A stretch of DNA of 64,000 bases from Clostridium_AW sp040797845 (GCA_040797845.1 JBFNFA010000003.1:1-64000), one strand, 5' to 3'. Positions 52,387-61,806 are shown, counted from the stretch's first letter. A program made the numbers and translations. The notes: generated by a model from the sequence alone, not told the origin.

Positions 52387-52492
52387 TGAGAATAATAAAT
52401 TCTTAGAAGTATAAACTAAAAGGAGTTAACTTTTATGATTTTCGTTTCATGTAAAAAAGCTATGCAAAAATAAAAGAAGAAAGGGAGATACA

Positions 52493-53968
52493 ATGAAAGA
52501 AGGAAAAGTAATAACAGAAACAGGATTGAACTTAGAAAATAGTTATGCTTCCCTTCCAAAAATGTTTTTTTCTAGACAGAATCCAAGTCATGTTCCTTCA
52601 CCAGAATTGGCTGTACTGAATTATCCATTAATAACATCTTTAGGACTAAACGCCAAGGTACTAGAAAGTGATGATGGAGTAGATATACTTGCAGGAAATA
52701 AGATTCCAGAAGGAGCTCTTCCTCTTGCTCAAGCATATGCAGGACATCAATTCGGGCATTTTACTATGTTAGGTGATGGGAGAGCTCTGCTCATAGGGGA
52801 ACACATCACTCCATTAGATGAGCGATTTGATATTCAGCTTAAGGGTTCAGGTAGAACTCCATATTCACGAGGAGGCGATGGGAAAGCATCATTAGGTCCA
52901 ATGTTAAGAGAATACATTATAAGTGAGGCGATGAATGCATTGGGTATTCCTACCACCCGTAGTCTAGCTGTGGTTACAACAGGTGAGTCAATAATCAGAG
53001 AAAGGAAGCTACCTGGTGCGATACTAACTCGTGTAGCTTCTAGTCATATACGTGTTGGTACATTTCAATATGTTTCCCAGTGGGGTACAGTTGAAGAGCT
53101 TAAAGCCCTAGCTGATTATACTTTACAAAGACATTTTCAAGAAGGGAAGGATAAAGAGAATCCTTACCTTTTCTTGCTTCAGGAAGTGATCAAAAATCAG
53201 GCTGATCTTATTGCAAAATGGCAACTGGTTGGCTTTATTCATGGAGTAATGAACACTGATAACATGACAATTAGTGGAGAAACAATTGATTATGGTCCTT
53301 GTGCCTTCATGGATGCCTATGACCCTGCAACTGTATTTAGCTCCATTGATACTTATGGTAGATATGCTTATGGTAATCAACCTAATATTGCTGCGTGGGA
53401 TCTTGCAAGGTTTGCTGAAACACTGTTGCCATTGTTGCATAGTGATGAGGATGAGGCTCTCAAGCTAGCACAGAATGGCATTTCAGATTTTGCTAATTTG
53501 TATAAGAATAATTGGCTTTCTGGAATGAGGGCAAAACTTGGAATATTTAACGAAGAGCCTGAGGATGAACACCTAATTGAAGGTCTTCTAAGTACGATGC
53601 AAAAATATGGTGTAGACTATACCAATACCTTCCGTGCATTAACTTTTGATAAGAGGGAGGGTAATGCGCTGTTTGGCACAACAGAATTTGATAAGTGGTA
53701 TGCGTTATGGCAGGAGAGGTTATCAAGACAAGAGAAATCAAAAGAGGATTCAAAGCAGCTTATGCAAAGGAGTAATCCAGCAATAATCCCACGTAACCAC
53801 AGGGTAGAAGAAGCACTAGAAGCTGCGGTGACAAAAGGAGACTATAGTGTAATGGAGCGACTTGTAGATGCTCTATCAACACCCTATGATCACTCTAAAG
53901 AACAGGATTATTATGCTAAGTTGCCTGAACCATCAACTTGTCCATATCAAACTTATTGTGGAACTTAA
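52493..53968 (+). CDS. selO: Protein adenylyltransferase SelO
   Basis: 491 aa. SelO (YdiU) transfers AMP to proteins with a kinase-like fold. Visible: AQAYAGHQFGHFTMLGDGRALLIGE, the loop LKGSGRTPYSRGGDGKASLGPMLREYI, IHGVMNTDNMTISGETIDYGPCAFMDAY (catalytic DNM...DYGP) and NPAIIPRNHRVEEAL. The last residues are YCGT: a cysteine sits at the place of the selenocysteine of mammalian SelO. AAAGGGAGATACA precedes the ATG. Monocistronic, with a hairpin after it. Confidence 0.96.
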   Translation: MKEGKVITETGLNLENSYASLPKMFFSRQNPSHVPSPELAVLNYPLITSLGLNAKVLESDDGVDILAGNKIPEGALPLAQAYAGHQFGHFTMLGDGRALLIGEHITPLDERFDIQLKGSGRTPYSRGGDGKASLGPMLREYIISEAMNALGIPTTRSLAVVTTGESIIRERKLPGAILTRVASSHIRVGTFQYVSQWGTVEELKALADYTLQRHFQEGKDKENPYLFLLQEVIKNQADLIAKWQLVGFIHGVMNTDNMTISGETIDYGPCAFMDAYDPATVFSSIDTYGRYAYGNQPNIAAWDLARFAETLLPLLHSDEDEALKLAQNGISDFANLYKNNWLSGMRAKLGIFNEEPEDEHLIEGLLSTMQKYGVDYTNTFRALTFDKREGNALFGTTEFDKWYALWQERLSRQEKSKEDSKQLMQRSNPAIIPRNHRVEEALEAAVTKGDYSVMERLVDALSTPYDHSKEQDYYAKLPEPSTCPYQTYCGT

Positions 53969-53973
53969 TATAA

Positions 53974-54016
53974 AAATAAGCTAGTAAAATACATTGAGTT
54001 TTACTAGCTATTTTTA
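53974..54016 (+). terminator. selO terminator
   Basis: AAATAGCTAGTAAAA-type arms (GCTAGTAAAATAC...TTTTACTAGC) followed by TATTTTTA. Confidence 0.8.
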
Positions 54017-54047
54017 TGTAAAGACATAAATAACACCTAAATATGTT

Positions 54048-54094
54048 AAAAAAATAACTAATAGATCGGTTCATCTTCAACTAGTTATTTTTTA
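54048..54094 (+). terminator. Second hairpin in the selO-54420 gap
   Basis: AAAAATAACTA and TAGTTATTTTTT form a long stem. The rest of the 53969-54419 gap shows only A/T-rich sequence and no clear gene. Confidence 0.55.
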
Positions 54095-54419
54095 ATATGC
54101 CTAATGTGATGATAGTCTGTCACATTAATTCTGTTAAAGTTTTTCATAACATTAAACACACAAGTAATATCCTTGAAATATTAAAAACAACTTCTGAAAT
54201 CAAGTGTTTAGGATGAAAGAACTATTTAAATGGACAAGCAGCAAGAGATGGTAAATTAATAAGAAAAGTATAAAAACACCTATAATAGCAGTACATATAA
54301 AAAAATATAAATATATTAATTATAAGTTAAAGTTTGATATAAATTTAACGATATATATAGTAGATAGAATATTTTTAAAAGAACTACATCAAGTTATAAC
54401 ATATAGGAGGTGTTTTATC

Positions 54420-55106
54420 ATGAAAGTAAATTTTCAATATGAAGAAAATAATTATTTCCCAATTGAAACTATATCTGTAATAGGAAAATTTAATGATTAT
54501 GATCATAACAAAGGGGTTATGGTTAAAGAGAATAATAAGTGGACATTTAAATGTGATTTGCCAACAGGTGAGCATCCTTATAGATTTCTTATTAATGGGG
54601 AATTAAAGCTTAATGATCCAACTGCAAATATATATTTGCCAGATGATAATGAAGAACTTTGGTCTATAATTAAGATTAATGAAAATGGCCAGAGGATGTA
54701 CAATAATACTCAATATACAACACATATAGAAAAGTACAATATAGGTCCTGTAGTAAGTGATCAAGAAAATATGGTGAATAAAAAAGTTTTTAATGTAGCT
54801 TTAGATAAGAAGATAGTAACAAGATTTCAATTTACTAATGTAACAGGATTACATACTGTAACAACAGCATGGTATACACCTGTAGAAGAGTTATTCCAAG
54901 TAACTGAGAATAATTTATTTATGCCACCAAATGATGAAGAACCAATAATGTTGTGGTTTTGGATGGATTTAACAGACAATACTCGTGATTATCCTCTTGG
55001 AACTTGGACAATGAGATTTTTTATAGATGGTGAATTTATATTAGAAGATCAATTTAAATTATCTCAAAATTCAGTATATTCTTCGCAAGGACAAATGAGA
55101 TATTAG
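54420..55106 (+). CDS. Protein with N-terminal glycogen-binding (CBM48-like) domain
   Basis: 228 aa. Residues 1-80 match a CBM48/AMPK-beta-type domain: ISVIGKFNDYDHNKGVMVKENNKWTFKCDLPTGEHPYRFLINGELKLNDPTANIYLPDD. The second half (about 115-228) is a beta-rich domain (VTRFQFTNVTGLHTVTTAWYTPVEELFQV, YPLGTWTMRFFIDGEFILEDQFKL) resembling an immunoglobulin-like module. No signal or anchor. ATAGGAGGTG is a strong ribosome site. It lies just before an unusual amphipathic-repeat protein. Confidence 0.75.
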   Translation: MKVNFQYEENNYFPIETISVIGKFNDYDHNKGVMVKENNKWTFKCDLPTGEHPYRFLINGELKLNDPTANIYLPDDNEELWSIIKINENGQRMYNNTQYTTHIEKYNIGPVVSDQENMVNKKVFNVALDKKIVTRFQFTNVTGLHTVTTAWYTPVEELFQVTENNLFMPPNDEEPIMLWFWMDLTDNTRDYPLGTWTMRFFIDGEFILEDQFKLSQNSVYSSQGQMRY

Positions 55107-55193
55107 TTTATGAATATAAATTTACAAGATATAAGCACTTAATAGTGATTATATATAATTTAAGAAATAAAAAAGAAAAGGATGTGAAAGGTT

Positions 55194-56249
55194 ATGAAAA
55201 TAACTAACAATGTTAACCTAAATGCAAATATTATCAACAACAGAAGTGATAGTAATAGCAAAGATAAAAGGGTAGACAATACTAATCTAAGTTCAGATGT
55301 ACAAATTACTAACATGAAAGCAGCTAAAGATGAATATAAATCATCAATTGTCAATGCTGTGAAAGACTCTTCAGAGGTTACATCTAAAGAAAAGAAGACA
55401 ACTAAGAGTTCAATAGGAGGATTTTTTAAATCAGCAGCTAGTAAATTTTCTTTTGTAACTAGTGAGGTTTCAAAATTTGTTAAGACAGCAGTTTCTGTAG
55501 GTGAAAGTGTTATTAAAACAGTAAAGTCGGTGTCAAATACTGTTATTGATACAGCTAAGGTTGTAGCAAAAACTATAAAAGACATGTCAGATTCAGTAAC
55601 TAAAAAAATAACAAATACTGCATCACAAGTAGCTAGTACCTTTAAGCAAATAACAACTACTGCCGCCGATTTGAAAAAAGCAGCTGAAGATACTAAAAAT
55701 TCAGCTACATCTCTAATAAATACAATGGTAAAGACAGCTGTCACAGTAGGGAAAGATGTTGGGAGAGTAGCAGAAAAAGTTAGAGTGTCGGTGGATGGAA
55801 TTAAGGGTGAGTGGAACAATTCAAATAGTGGTTTTATAAGCAAAGTAGTTAAAACTGGTGGAATGATCAAAGATGGAATAGGCTCCATAAAAGAACCAAT
55901 AAAGGAAATAGGAAATACAATTTCAACAGGATGTAATGAAATTAAAAAGAATTACAAAGATATAAAGAATAATATTGAAAATTCACTGTCTTGTATTCAA
56001 GAAGTTAAAAAGGCAGTTGTGTCAGTTAGTAAGAATGTAATTGATACAGCAAAAACAGTTATAACTGAAGTTAAAGATGGAAGCAAAATTGTAGTTGATA
56101 GAATAAGTAATTCTTCAGCTAATATAAAAAACATAGTTAAAAATGGATATAATGAAATTAATGAAGCTATACAAAAATCACGTAATGACTATGAAAAAGA
56201 TAGGAATGATCTAGAAAACAACATTGGCATGATACCTGTATTAGCTTAA
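55194..56249 (+). CDS. Long amphipathic-repeat protein (LEA/phasin-like appearance)
   Basis: 351 aa, Lys/Ser/Thr/Val-rich, almost no aromatic residues or Cys. From about residue 60 a continuous 11-residue-type repeat appears (SEVSKFVKTAVSVGESVIKTVKSVSNTVIDTAKVVAKTIKDMSDSV; later SVSKNVIDTAKTVITEVKDGSKIVVDRIS). This predicts long amphipathic helices like LEA, apolipoprotein or granule-coat proteins. The order beside a glycogen-binding protein suggests a granule- or surface-associated role, as inference. Family not recognised. Confidence 0.7.
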   Translation: MKITNNVNLNANIINNRSDSNSKDKRVDNTNLSSDVQITNMKAAKDEYKSSIVNAVKDSSEVTSKEKKTTKSSIGGFFKSAASKFSFVTSEVSKFVKTAVSVGESVIKTVKSVSNTVIDTAKVVAKTIKDMSDSVTKKITNTASQVASTFKQITTTAADLKKAAEDTKNSATSLINTMVKTAVTVGKDVGRVAEKVRVSVDGIKGEWNNSNSGFISKVVKTGGMIKDGIGSIKEPIKEIGNTISTGCNEIKKNYKDIKNNIENSLSCIQEVKKAVVSVSKNVIDTAKTVITEVKDGSKIVVDRISNSSANIKNIVKNGYNEINEAIQKSRNDYEKDRNDLENNIGMIPVLA

Positions 56250-56283
56250 AGAGTTTTATCTAAATATAATTAAATAATAATAA

Positions 56284-56323
56284 CGGCAGCGTGTTAAATT
56301 TAAAATTTGATGCGCTGCTTTTT
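56284..56323 (+). terminator. Intrinsic terminator
   Basis: GGCAGCG and CGCTGCT(T) with an A/T-rich loop containing AAATTTAAAATTT, then T-rich sequence. Confidence 0.6.
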
Positions 56324-56374
56324 ATCAAGTGATTCTTAGCTTCAGATGGAGTTTCCTTAAAAGGAATACTTATG
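56324..56374 (+). repeat. Left fragment of the dispersed structured repeat
   Basis: TATCAAGTGATTCTTAG and CTTAAAAGGAATACTTA match 18469-18520 with few changes; the rest of the element is missing. Confidence 0.75.
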
Positions 56375-56425
56375 ACAAAGATATTCAAACCGTTCATTTA
56401 AATGTGAGAAAATTTAAAATACTTA

Positions 56426-56480
56426 TTGACATACAGTAAAATAAGTTGTATTATAAATACATAATATCAATTTGATATTA
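56426..56480 (+). promoter_or_regulatory. NAD-operon promoter with overlapping palindrome
   Basis: TTGACA (56426), 17-base spacer, TATTAT (56449-56454). TAATATCA-ATT-TGATATTA, an 8+8 palindrome at 56462-56480, covers the start region and is a natural operator for the NrtR-type regulator encoded next. Confidence 0.7.
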
Positions 56481-56513
56481 TCTAATTGAAGTTAAGTTGA
56501 GGTGGAAATAAAT

Positions 56514-57404
56514 TTGGATAAACATTTTATAGATAAGGAAGAAGAATTCTTAAAAAGTTATGATGAGAATGATTATAAAAGACCGAGTGTTACAAATGAC
56601 ATCATAATATTGACAACTGATGAAAAGGAAGAAGATAATCTTCGTAAGGTACCAAAAAGAGGAATGCAGGTTATTTTGATTAAAAGAGATGACCATCCAT
56701 ATATAGGCAAATGGGCCCTTCCAGGTGGGTTTGTTGGTATAGAAGAAAGCCTAGAGGTGAGCGCTAGGAAGAAACTTAAGGAGAAGACGGGAATAGATAA
56801 TGTTTATACAGAACAGCTCTATACTTTTGGAGATGTTCATAGAGATAAAAGAACAAGGGTTATTAGTGTAGGAAATATTGCTTTGGTGGAAAAGAGCAGC
56901 ATAAGGTTAAAAGAAGCGGATTTGCAAGAGAAAAGTAGATGGTTTTGGATAAATAAAACCCTTATTAGTTCTGAAAAGTATGAAGAGTATATAGAAAACA
57001 AACATCTTTTATCTATTAAATCCATTGATGAAACAATAATAATGAATTATGAAGTAACAGAGAAAATCGGAAGAGATATATTTAGAAATAAGGAAACAGC
57101 TTATAGATTATTAGATAACTCTACAGAGGAATTGGCCTTTGATCACTATAAGATATTAGATTACGGAATAGATAGATTGAGAAATAAAGTAGAATATACG
57201 CCAATTGCCTTTAATCTTCTGCCAAGAGTATTTACTGTAAAGGAACTGCAGAATGTCTATGAAGCAATAATGGGGAGAGAAATTTTAAACTTCAGAAGAA
57301 AGATGGGAGAAATGATTATAGAAACTGATGAAAAAATAGAGGGTAAACCCTTTAGGCCAGCTAAGGTATTTAAATTTAATGAAAATTGGGAGCATAATTT
57401 TTAA
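56514..57404 (+). CDS. NrtR-like Nudix-domain transcriptional regulator
   Basis: 296 aa. Nudix-fold domain at about residues 18-155 (WALPGGFVGIEESLEVSARKKLKEKTGI) then a winged-helix-like C-terminal part (FNLLPRVFTVKELQNVYEAIMGREILNFRRKMGEM). The Nudix box has Lys where the catalytic Glu residues stand (KKLKEKTG instead of REUxEExG), as in NrtR regulators that sense ADP-ribose rather than hydrolyse it. First gene of the NAD operon. TTG 56514 is eight bases after GAGGTGG; GTG 56502 overlaps it. Confidence 0.85.
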   Translation: MDKHFIDKEEEFLKSYDENDYKRPSVTNDIIILTTDEKEEDNLRKVPKRGMQVILIKRDDHPYIGKWALPGGFVGIEESLEVSARKKLKEKTGIDNVYTEQLYTFGDVHRDKRTRVISVGNIALVEKSSIRLKEADLQEKSRWFWINKTLISSEKYEEYIENKHLLSIKSIDETIIMNYEVTEKIGRDIFRNKETAYRLLDNSTEELAFDHYKILDYGIDRLRNKVEYTPIAFNLLPRVFTVKELQNVYEAIMGREILNFRRKMGEMIIETDEKIEGKPFRPAKVFKFNENWEHNF

Positions 57405-57422
57405 AAATGGGGAGATTATAAA

Positions 57423-58220
57423 ATGATTTATTTTAATAGTGAGAGAGTTGATATTAAGAAATTTCCTAATGGTGAATCTCTGATTCATAGTGAAAATTTA
57501 AAGTTAAGAAGTGATAATAATGAGATTAGAGTTTGTTTTGAGAACGATGAAGATATAACTCATTTAATATTTTTAAAAAGCCATTTAGATGAATTAAGAA
57601 TAAAATGTAATTTAATACTTCCCTATATGCCGTACAGCAGAATGGATAGAACCGAGGGTATAACTATTTTTACATTAAAGCATTTGTGTAAGCTAATTAA
57701 TAGTTTAAACTTCGAAAGTGTAACCATTTATGAGCCCCATTCAGAGGTATCAACTGCATTGTTAGATAGAGTTAAGGTAGTGAATATGTCTAAAATGTTA
57801 GCTGAGAGCCTCTTAAAAGAATTGAATAACGGAAAAGAAGAGGTATATTTAGTTTATCCTGATGCAGGTGCAGCAAAGAGATATGGGAAAGAAATAAGCT
57901 ATGAAAAGATCTTAACTGCAAACAAAGAACGGGACTTTAAAACGGGATTTATTAAAAAACTAGAGATCAATGGGGATATTGAAAATAAAAGCTTTAAGGC
58001 AATTATAGTGGATGATTTATGTTCAAAGGGTGGCACTTTTATGCTTACAGCTTCCAAGCTAAAGGAAATGGGGGCAACGGAAATATATCTGGTAGTTACC
58101 CATTGTGAAAATACAGTTTTTCAAGGTGAGCTTCTAACCTGTGATTTAATAACAGGGATATATACAACCAATAGTATTTTAAGTAAAGATCATGAAAAAA
58201 TTAAGGTGTATAAAATTTAA
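57423..58220 (+). CDS. Ribose-phosphate pyrophosphokinase-like protein
   Basis: 265 aa, shorter than housekeeping PRPP synthetase (~315 aa). Signatures: LPYMPYSRMDR, EPHSEVSTAL, YPDAGAAKRYG and the PRPP loop AIIVDDLCSKGGT. Makes PRPP, which the downstream NadV-type enzyme uses. This short form is typical of NAD-salvage clusters and phage NAD genes. Confidence 0.9.
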   Translation: MIYFNSERVDIKKFPNGESLIHSENLKLRSDNNEIRVCFENDEDITHLIFLKSHLDELRIKCNLILPYMPYSRMDRTEGITIFTLKHLCKLINSLNFESVTIYEPHSEVSTALLDRVKVVNMSKMLAESLLKELNNGKEEVYLVYPDAGAAKRYGKEISYEKILTANKERDFKTGFIKKLEINGDIENKSFKAIIVDDLCSKGGTFMLTASKLKEMGATEIYLVVTHCENTVFQGELLTCDLITGIYTTNSILSKDHEKIKVYKI

Positions 58221-58233
58221 GGGGGTATTTATT

Positions 58234-58782
58234 ATGACAAAACTATTAGTAGTTATTGATTATCAAAAGGACTTTGTAGATGGAACACTAGGATTTGAAA
58301 AAGCGGTAACCTTAGAGAAAGGTATATATGATAAGATTAATAAATATTTAAAAAACGGTGACAAGGTATTGTTCACTTACGATACTCATTATGAAGAATA
58401 TTTACAAACTAGAGAGGGTAAAAACTTACCCTCAGTACATTGTATCAAATGTACTGAGGGTCATAAGCTTTATGGAAAAATAAATGATTTCTCAAACTCA
58501 GAGAATACAATGCATTATGAAAAAAAGGGATTTGGGATATCTCCAGAGGATATGCTTCAAATAGCCAATGAACTAGGAGAGGACATTAAAGAAATTGAGT
58601 TAGTTGGAGTTGTTACTAATATATGCGTAATTAGCAACGTGGTATTGTTTCAGTCCCAATATAGAGAAGCTGACATCATAGTGGACGCAAGCCTTTGTGC
58701 TAGTTTTGATGAAACTTTACATGAAAAGTCATTAGATGTAATTGAAGGATTACAGGGAAAGGTAATTAATAGGGTGAACTGA
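58234..58782 (+). CDS. pncA: Nicotinamidase-like (isochorismatase-fold) hydrolase
   Basis: 182 aa. Catalytic triad pattern: LVVIDYQKDFVDG (Asp9), MHYEKKGFG (Lys), GVVTNICVISN (nucleophile Cys). Metal ligands DTHYEEY...VHC. Converts nicotinamide to nicotinate. ATG 58234 follows AAGGGGGT. Lies 13 bases after the PRPP gene. Confidence 0.9.
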   Translation: MTKLLVVIDYQKDFVDGTLGFEKAVTLEKGIYDKINKYLKNGDKVLFTYDTHYEEYLQTREGKNLPSVHCIKCTEGHKLYGKINDFSNSENTMHYEKKGFGISPEDMLQIANELGEDIKEIELVGVVTNICVISNVVLFQSQYREADIIVDASLCASFDETLHEKSLDVIEGLQGKVINRVN

Positions 58783-58784
58783 TT

Positions 58785-60254
58785 ATGATAAACCCATTGT
58801 TATTAACGGATTTTTATAAAACAATTCATCATATGTGCTATGCACCGGGAATCACTAAATTGGTAAGCTATTGGACTCCAAGGATGTCCCGAAAAGATGA
58901 TATGGATAAAGTTGTTATGTTTGGGCTACAGCCTTTTATAAAGAAGTATTTAATTCAGTACTTTAATGAAAATTTCTTCAAGAAGGATAAGGAGGCTGTG
59001 GTTTCTCAGTATAAAAGAATTATTTCTAAAACCATGGGAAATATGGCAGCAGATACAAAGCATATTGAAGCTTTGCACCACTTAGGGTATTTGCCAATAC
59101 AAATTAAAGCTGTAGCAGAAGGTTTGAGAGTAAACATTAAAACCCCAATGATTGAAATTACTAATACCCATGAGGATTTTGCCTGGCTGGTGAATTATTT
59201 AGAAACCTTTATGAGTTGTAATATATGGCAGCCAATGACAAGTGCCACTATTGCATATAGGTACAGAGAAATAGTAGAAAAGTATTTTAACCTTACTGTA
59301 GAAAAGGGTGATATAAAAAAAGCTTGTGGAGATTTTAGCATGAGAGGTTTTAGCTCTGTGGAAAGTGCGGAGCTTAGTGGTGCAGCACACCTGCTTTCAT
59401 TTGTAGGAACGGCAACAATACCTGCCATTAGCTATTTAGAGGAATATTATAATTGTAATATAGAAGAGGAAATAGTTGGACTAGGAACACCTTCTACAGA
59501 ACACAGTGTAATGTGCAGTTACGGAGAGGATGAGCTTGCAGCCTATAAGAGATTGATCACTGAAGTATTCCCAAGTGGAGTTTTGAGCATAGTATCTGAC
59601 ACCTATGATTATTGGAATGTTATAACAGACATACTTCCAAGGCTGAAAGAAGATATTATAAATAGAGATGGAAAAATTGTTATTAGAGGGGATAGTGGAG
59701 ATCCAGTAAAAATAATTTGTGGAGATAAGAATGCAGAAAAAAATAGTGAGGAATACAAGGGAACTGTTGAGTTACTATGGGATATATTCGGTGGAGAAAT
59801 CAATTCAAAGGGATATAAAGTTCTAAATGGTAAAATAGGGACAATTTATGGGGACAGCATAACTGTAGAAAGGTGCGAACAAATTTGTAAGGGATTAGAG
59901 GAAAAGGGCTTTGCAGTAAATAACTGTGTGTTTGGCATAGGCTCATACACCTACCAATACAATACTAGAGATACTTTTGGATTTGCTCTAAAGGCTACTC
60001 ATGCAGTAATAAATGGTGAAGAAAAGTTTATTTTTAAAGCTCCTAAAACAGATAAAGATAACTTTAAAAAGTCACAAAAGGGAATGTGTTATGTATATAG
60101 ACAGGGACAGGATATCTTATATAAAGATGAATTAACTTTAAAAGAGCAAGCAGAATGTAAGGATAATCTCCTAGAAATTGTATTTAAGGATGGTAAGTTG
60201 ATAAAAGATTATTCATTATGTGAAATAAGAAATAGATTACACGGAAGGTTTTAA
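58785..60254 (+). CDS. nadV: NadV-type nicotinamide phosphoribosyltransferase
   Basis: 489 aa, NAMPT family, eukaryotic-type length. Aligns with NAMPT landmarks: ACGDFSMRGFSSVESAELSGAAHLLSFVGT, STEHSVMCSYGEDELAAY (catalytic His), SIVSDTYDYWNVITDI and VIRGDSGDPVKIICGD. Makes NMN from nicotinamide and PRPP in one step. Two bases separate it from pncA, so the two competing routes from nicotinamide share one transcript. Confidence 0.92.
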   Translation: MINPLLLTDFYKTIHHMCYAPGITKLVSYWTPRMSRKDDMDKVVMFGLQPFIKKYLIQYFNENFFKKDKEAVVSQYKRIISKTMGNMAADTKHIEALHHLGYLPIQIKAVAEGLRVNIKTPMIEITNTHEDFAWLVNYLETFMSCNIWQPMTSATIAYRYREIVEKYFNLTVEKGDIKKACGDFSMRGFSSVESAELSGAAHLLSFVGTATIPAISYLEEYYNCNIEEEIVGLGTPSTEHSVMCSYGEDELAAYKRLITEVFPSGVLSIVSDTYDYWNVITDILPRLKEDIINRDGKIVIRGDSGDPVKIICGDKNAEKNSEEYKGTVELLWDIFGGEINSKGYKVLNGKIGTIYGDSITVERCEQICKGLEEKGFAVNNCVFGIGSYTYQYNTRDTFGFALKATHAVINGEEKFIFKAPKTDKDNFKKSQKGMCYVYRQGQDILYKDELTLKEQAECKDNLLEIVFKDGKLIKDYSLCEIRNRLHGRF

Positions 60255-60323
60255 TAAGATTTTAGTACAATATTATTATAATATAAGAAGTTATTTTTCG
60301 ATTTTCAGTGGAGGTATAAAGAA

Positions 60324-61058
60324 GTGAGAAAAGATTTTAATGCAGAAGTGGAATGTAAAAATATTATAAATTGGATTAGAGAATATTTTAAAGCTCAGCC
60401 TAATGCTAAGGGAGCTATTATTGGAATTAGTGGTGGTAAGGATAGCTCCGTAGCAGCCAAGTTATTAGTTGAAGCTTTAGGAAAAGAAAGAGTATTTGGA
60501 GTATTAATGCCAAATGGTGAGCAGAAGGATATAGACGATAGCTTAAGGGTTGTAGATATTCTTGGAATTAATTATAGAATAGTTAATATAGAAAAAGCGT
60601 ACAATGGATTATTGGGAGCTATTCAAGAGGAAAATTTATCTACTGATGCTAAAGTTAATATTCCTCCGAGACTTAGAATGACTACTTTGTATGCAATTGC
60701 AGCTAACATGCACTATAGGGTATGTGGTACGGGAAATAAGTCAGAGGGCTTTGTAGGATATACAACAAAATGGGGTGATAATGCCTATGACTTTAATCCT
60801 ATAGGAAACTTAACTACTGAAGAGGTCGTAGCAATAGGAGATGTTCTAGGATTACCTTATGAATTGGTTCATAAAACTCCAAATGATGGGTTGAGTGGAA
60901 AATCTGATGAGGAGAAGTTAGGCTTTTCATATCGACAAGTTAATGAGTATATAGAAAATGGAAGTTGTGGAGATAAAGAAATAGATGAGAAAATTAAGCT
61001 AAAGCATGAGTATAATGAACACAAGAGAAATTTGCCGCCAAAGTATGAGCGGGCATAA
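60324..61058 (+). CDS. nadE: NH3-dependent NAD synthetase
   Basis: 244 aa. PP-loop ATPase with GISGGKDSSVAAKLL (about 37-51), LRMTTLYAIAANMHYRVCGTGNKSEGFVGYTTKWGDNAYDFNPIGNLTTEEV (NAAD binding), PNDGLSGKSDEEKLGFSY. No amidotransferase domain, so ammonia is the donor. GTG start after GTGGAGG. Last enzyme of the operon. Confidence 0.95.
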   Translation: MRKDFNAEVECKNIINWIREYFKAQPNAKGAIIGISGGKDSSVAAKLLVEALGKERVFGVLMPNGEQKDIDDSLRVVDILGINYRIVNIEKAYNGLLGAIQEENLSTDAKVNIPPRLRMTTLYAIAANMHYRVCGTGNKSEGFVGYTTKWGDNAYDFNPIGNLTTEEVVAIGDVLGLPYELVHKTPNDGLSGKSDEEKLGFSYRQVNEYIENGSCGDKEIDEKIKLKHEYNEHKRNLPPKYERA

Positions 61059-61089
61059 GATAAGAGCTTTTCAAGTGGGATTATGTATA

Positions 61090-61206
61090 ATGGCCACAAA
61101 TGAATCCTTTGCTTCAGAGTTAATAGATGAAAAAATTATAGAAATGTTAAAGAATACGGCGGGTGATATGGTGAATGGTATGAAAGTTAGGAAAAATAAA
61201 AAATAG
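61090..61206 (+). CDS. Short open frame after nadE, uncertain
   Basis: 38 codons from ATG: MATNESFASELIDEKIIEML then KNTAGDMVNGMKVRKNKK. It could be a small protein or the relic end of another gene. No convincing ribosome site. Confidence 0.25.
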   Translation: MATNESFASELIDEKIIEMLKNTAGDMVNGMKVRKNKK

Positions 61207-61218
61207 AAGGGTGATATT

Positions 61219-61806
61219 ATGGGGTATAGCATTGAGAGGTTAAGTGATTTAGATAGTAAGTACGTAGAGGGTTTAACTAAGGTTTTTGGAGAGTGCTTTG
61301 GACACATGTTTAAAAAGTTTACAGAAGATATGGATTTGCTTGCAACTAGCTTTGGGAACTCCTTTGTAAAAGATAAGTGCTATGTTTATCTAGAGGGGGA
61401 TGAGGTTATGGGTTTTGTATCCTGCTCTTCTCTAGATGGACGTGCAATGAAAATAGATAATGAACCCTTCCAAAAGAATTTTGGAAAGATAAAAGGAAAG
61501 ATATTTGCTTGGCAAATGGAGAAGATAATGTGTAAAGTGCTAGTAAAATCAAATAGAGAAGGGTATATTGATTTTTTAGGTGTTAGTCCTAGGCAGCAGA
61601 GAAAAGGTATTGGAGAAACCTTAATGAGATATATTCACCAAAATGAAGATTACGATAAATTTATACTTGAAGTGTTAGCTTCCAATTTAAATGCGAAAAA
61701 ACTCTATGAAAAAGTAGGCTATAAAGCAATAAAAGAAGAAAAAAATATTTTCATGACTTTAGGTGGGCAAGGCACAGCCTTTATTATGGAATATATAAAA
61801 GAATAA
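61219..61806 (+). CDS. GNAT family N-acetyltransferase
   Basis: 195 aa. Motif A YIDFLGVSPRQQRKGIGETLMRYI (RKGIG, about 120-140), motif B LEVLASNLNAKKLYEKVGYKAIKEE. Substrate unknown. GAAGGGTGATATT precedes the ATG; it follows the NAD operon and may be cotranscribed. Confidence 0.92.
   Translation: MGYSIERLSDLDSKYVEGLTKVFGECFGHMFKKFTEDMDLLATSFGNSFVKDKCYVYLEGDEVMGFVSCSSLDGRAMKIDNEPFQKNFGKIKGKIFAWQMEKIMCKVLVKSNREGYIDFLGVSPRQQRKGIGETLMRYIHQNEDYDKFILEVLASNLNAKKLYEKVGYKAIKEEKNIFMTLGGQGTAFIMEYIKE

Noticed and set aside
54170..54290. Possible transposase-like relic text in the gap before 54420
   Set aside because: Short frames such as MKELFKWTSSKRW are too brief and broken to support any family.
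55160..55888. 242-codon - strand frame opposite the amphipathic-repeat gene
   Set aside because: It arises because the repetitive Lys/Val/Thr codons leave few stops on the other strand; no ribosome site, and the + strand gene has a plausible protein.
61006..61206. 66-codon frame starting inside nadE
   Set aside because: The first part overlaps nadE out of frame; only the portion after 61090 might be real and it is listed with low confidence.
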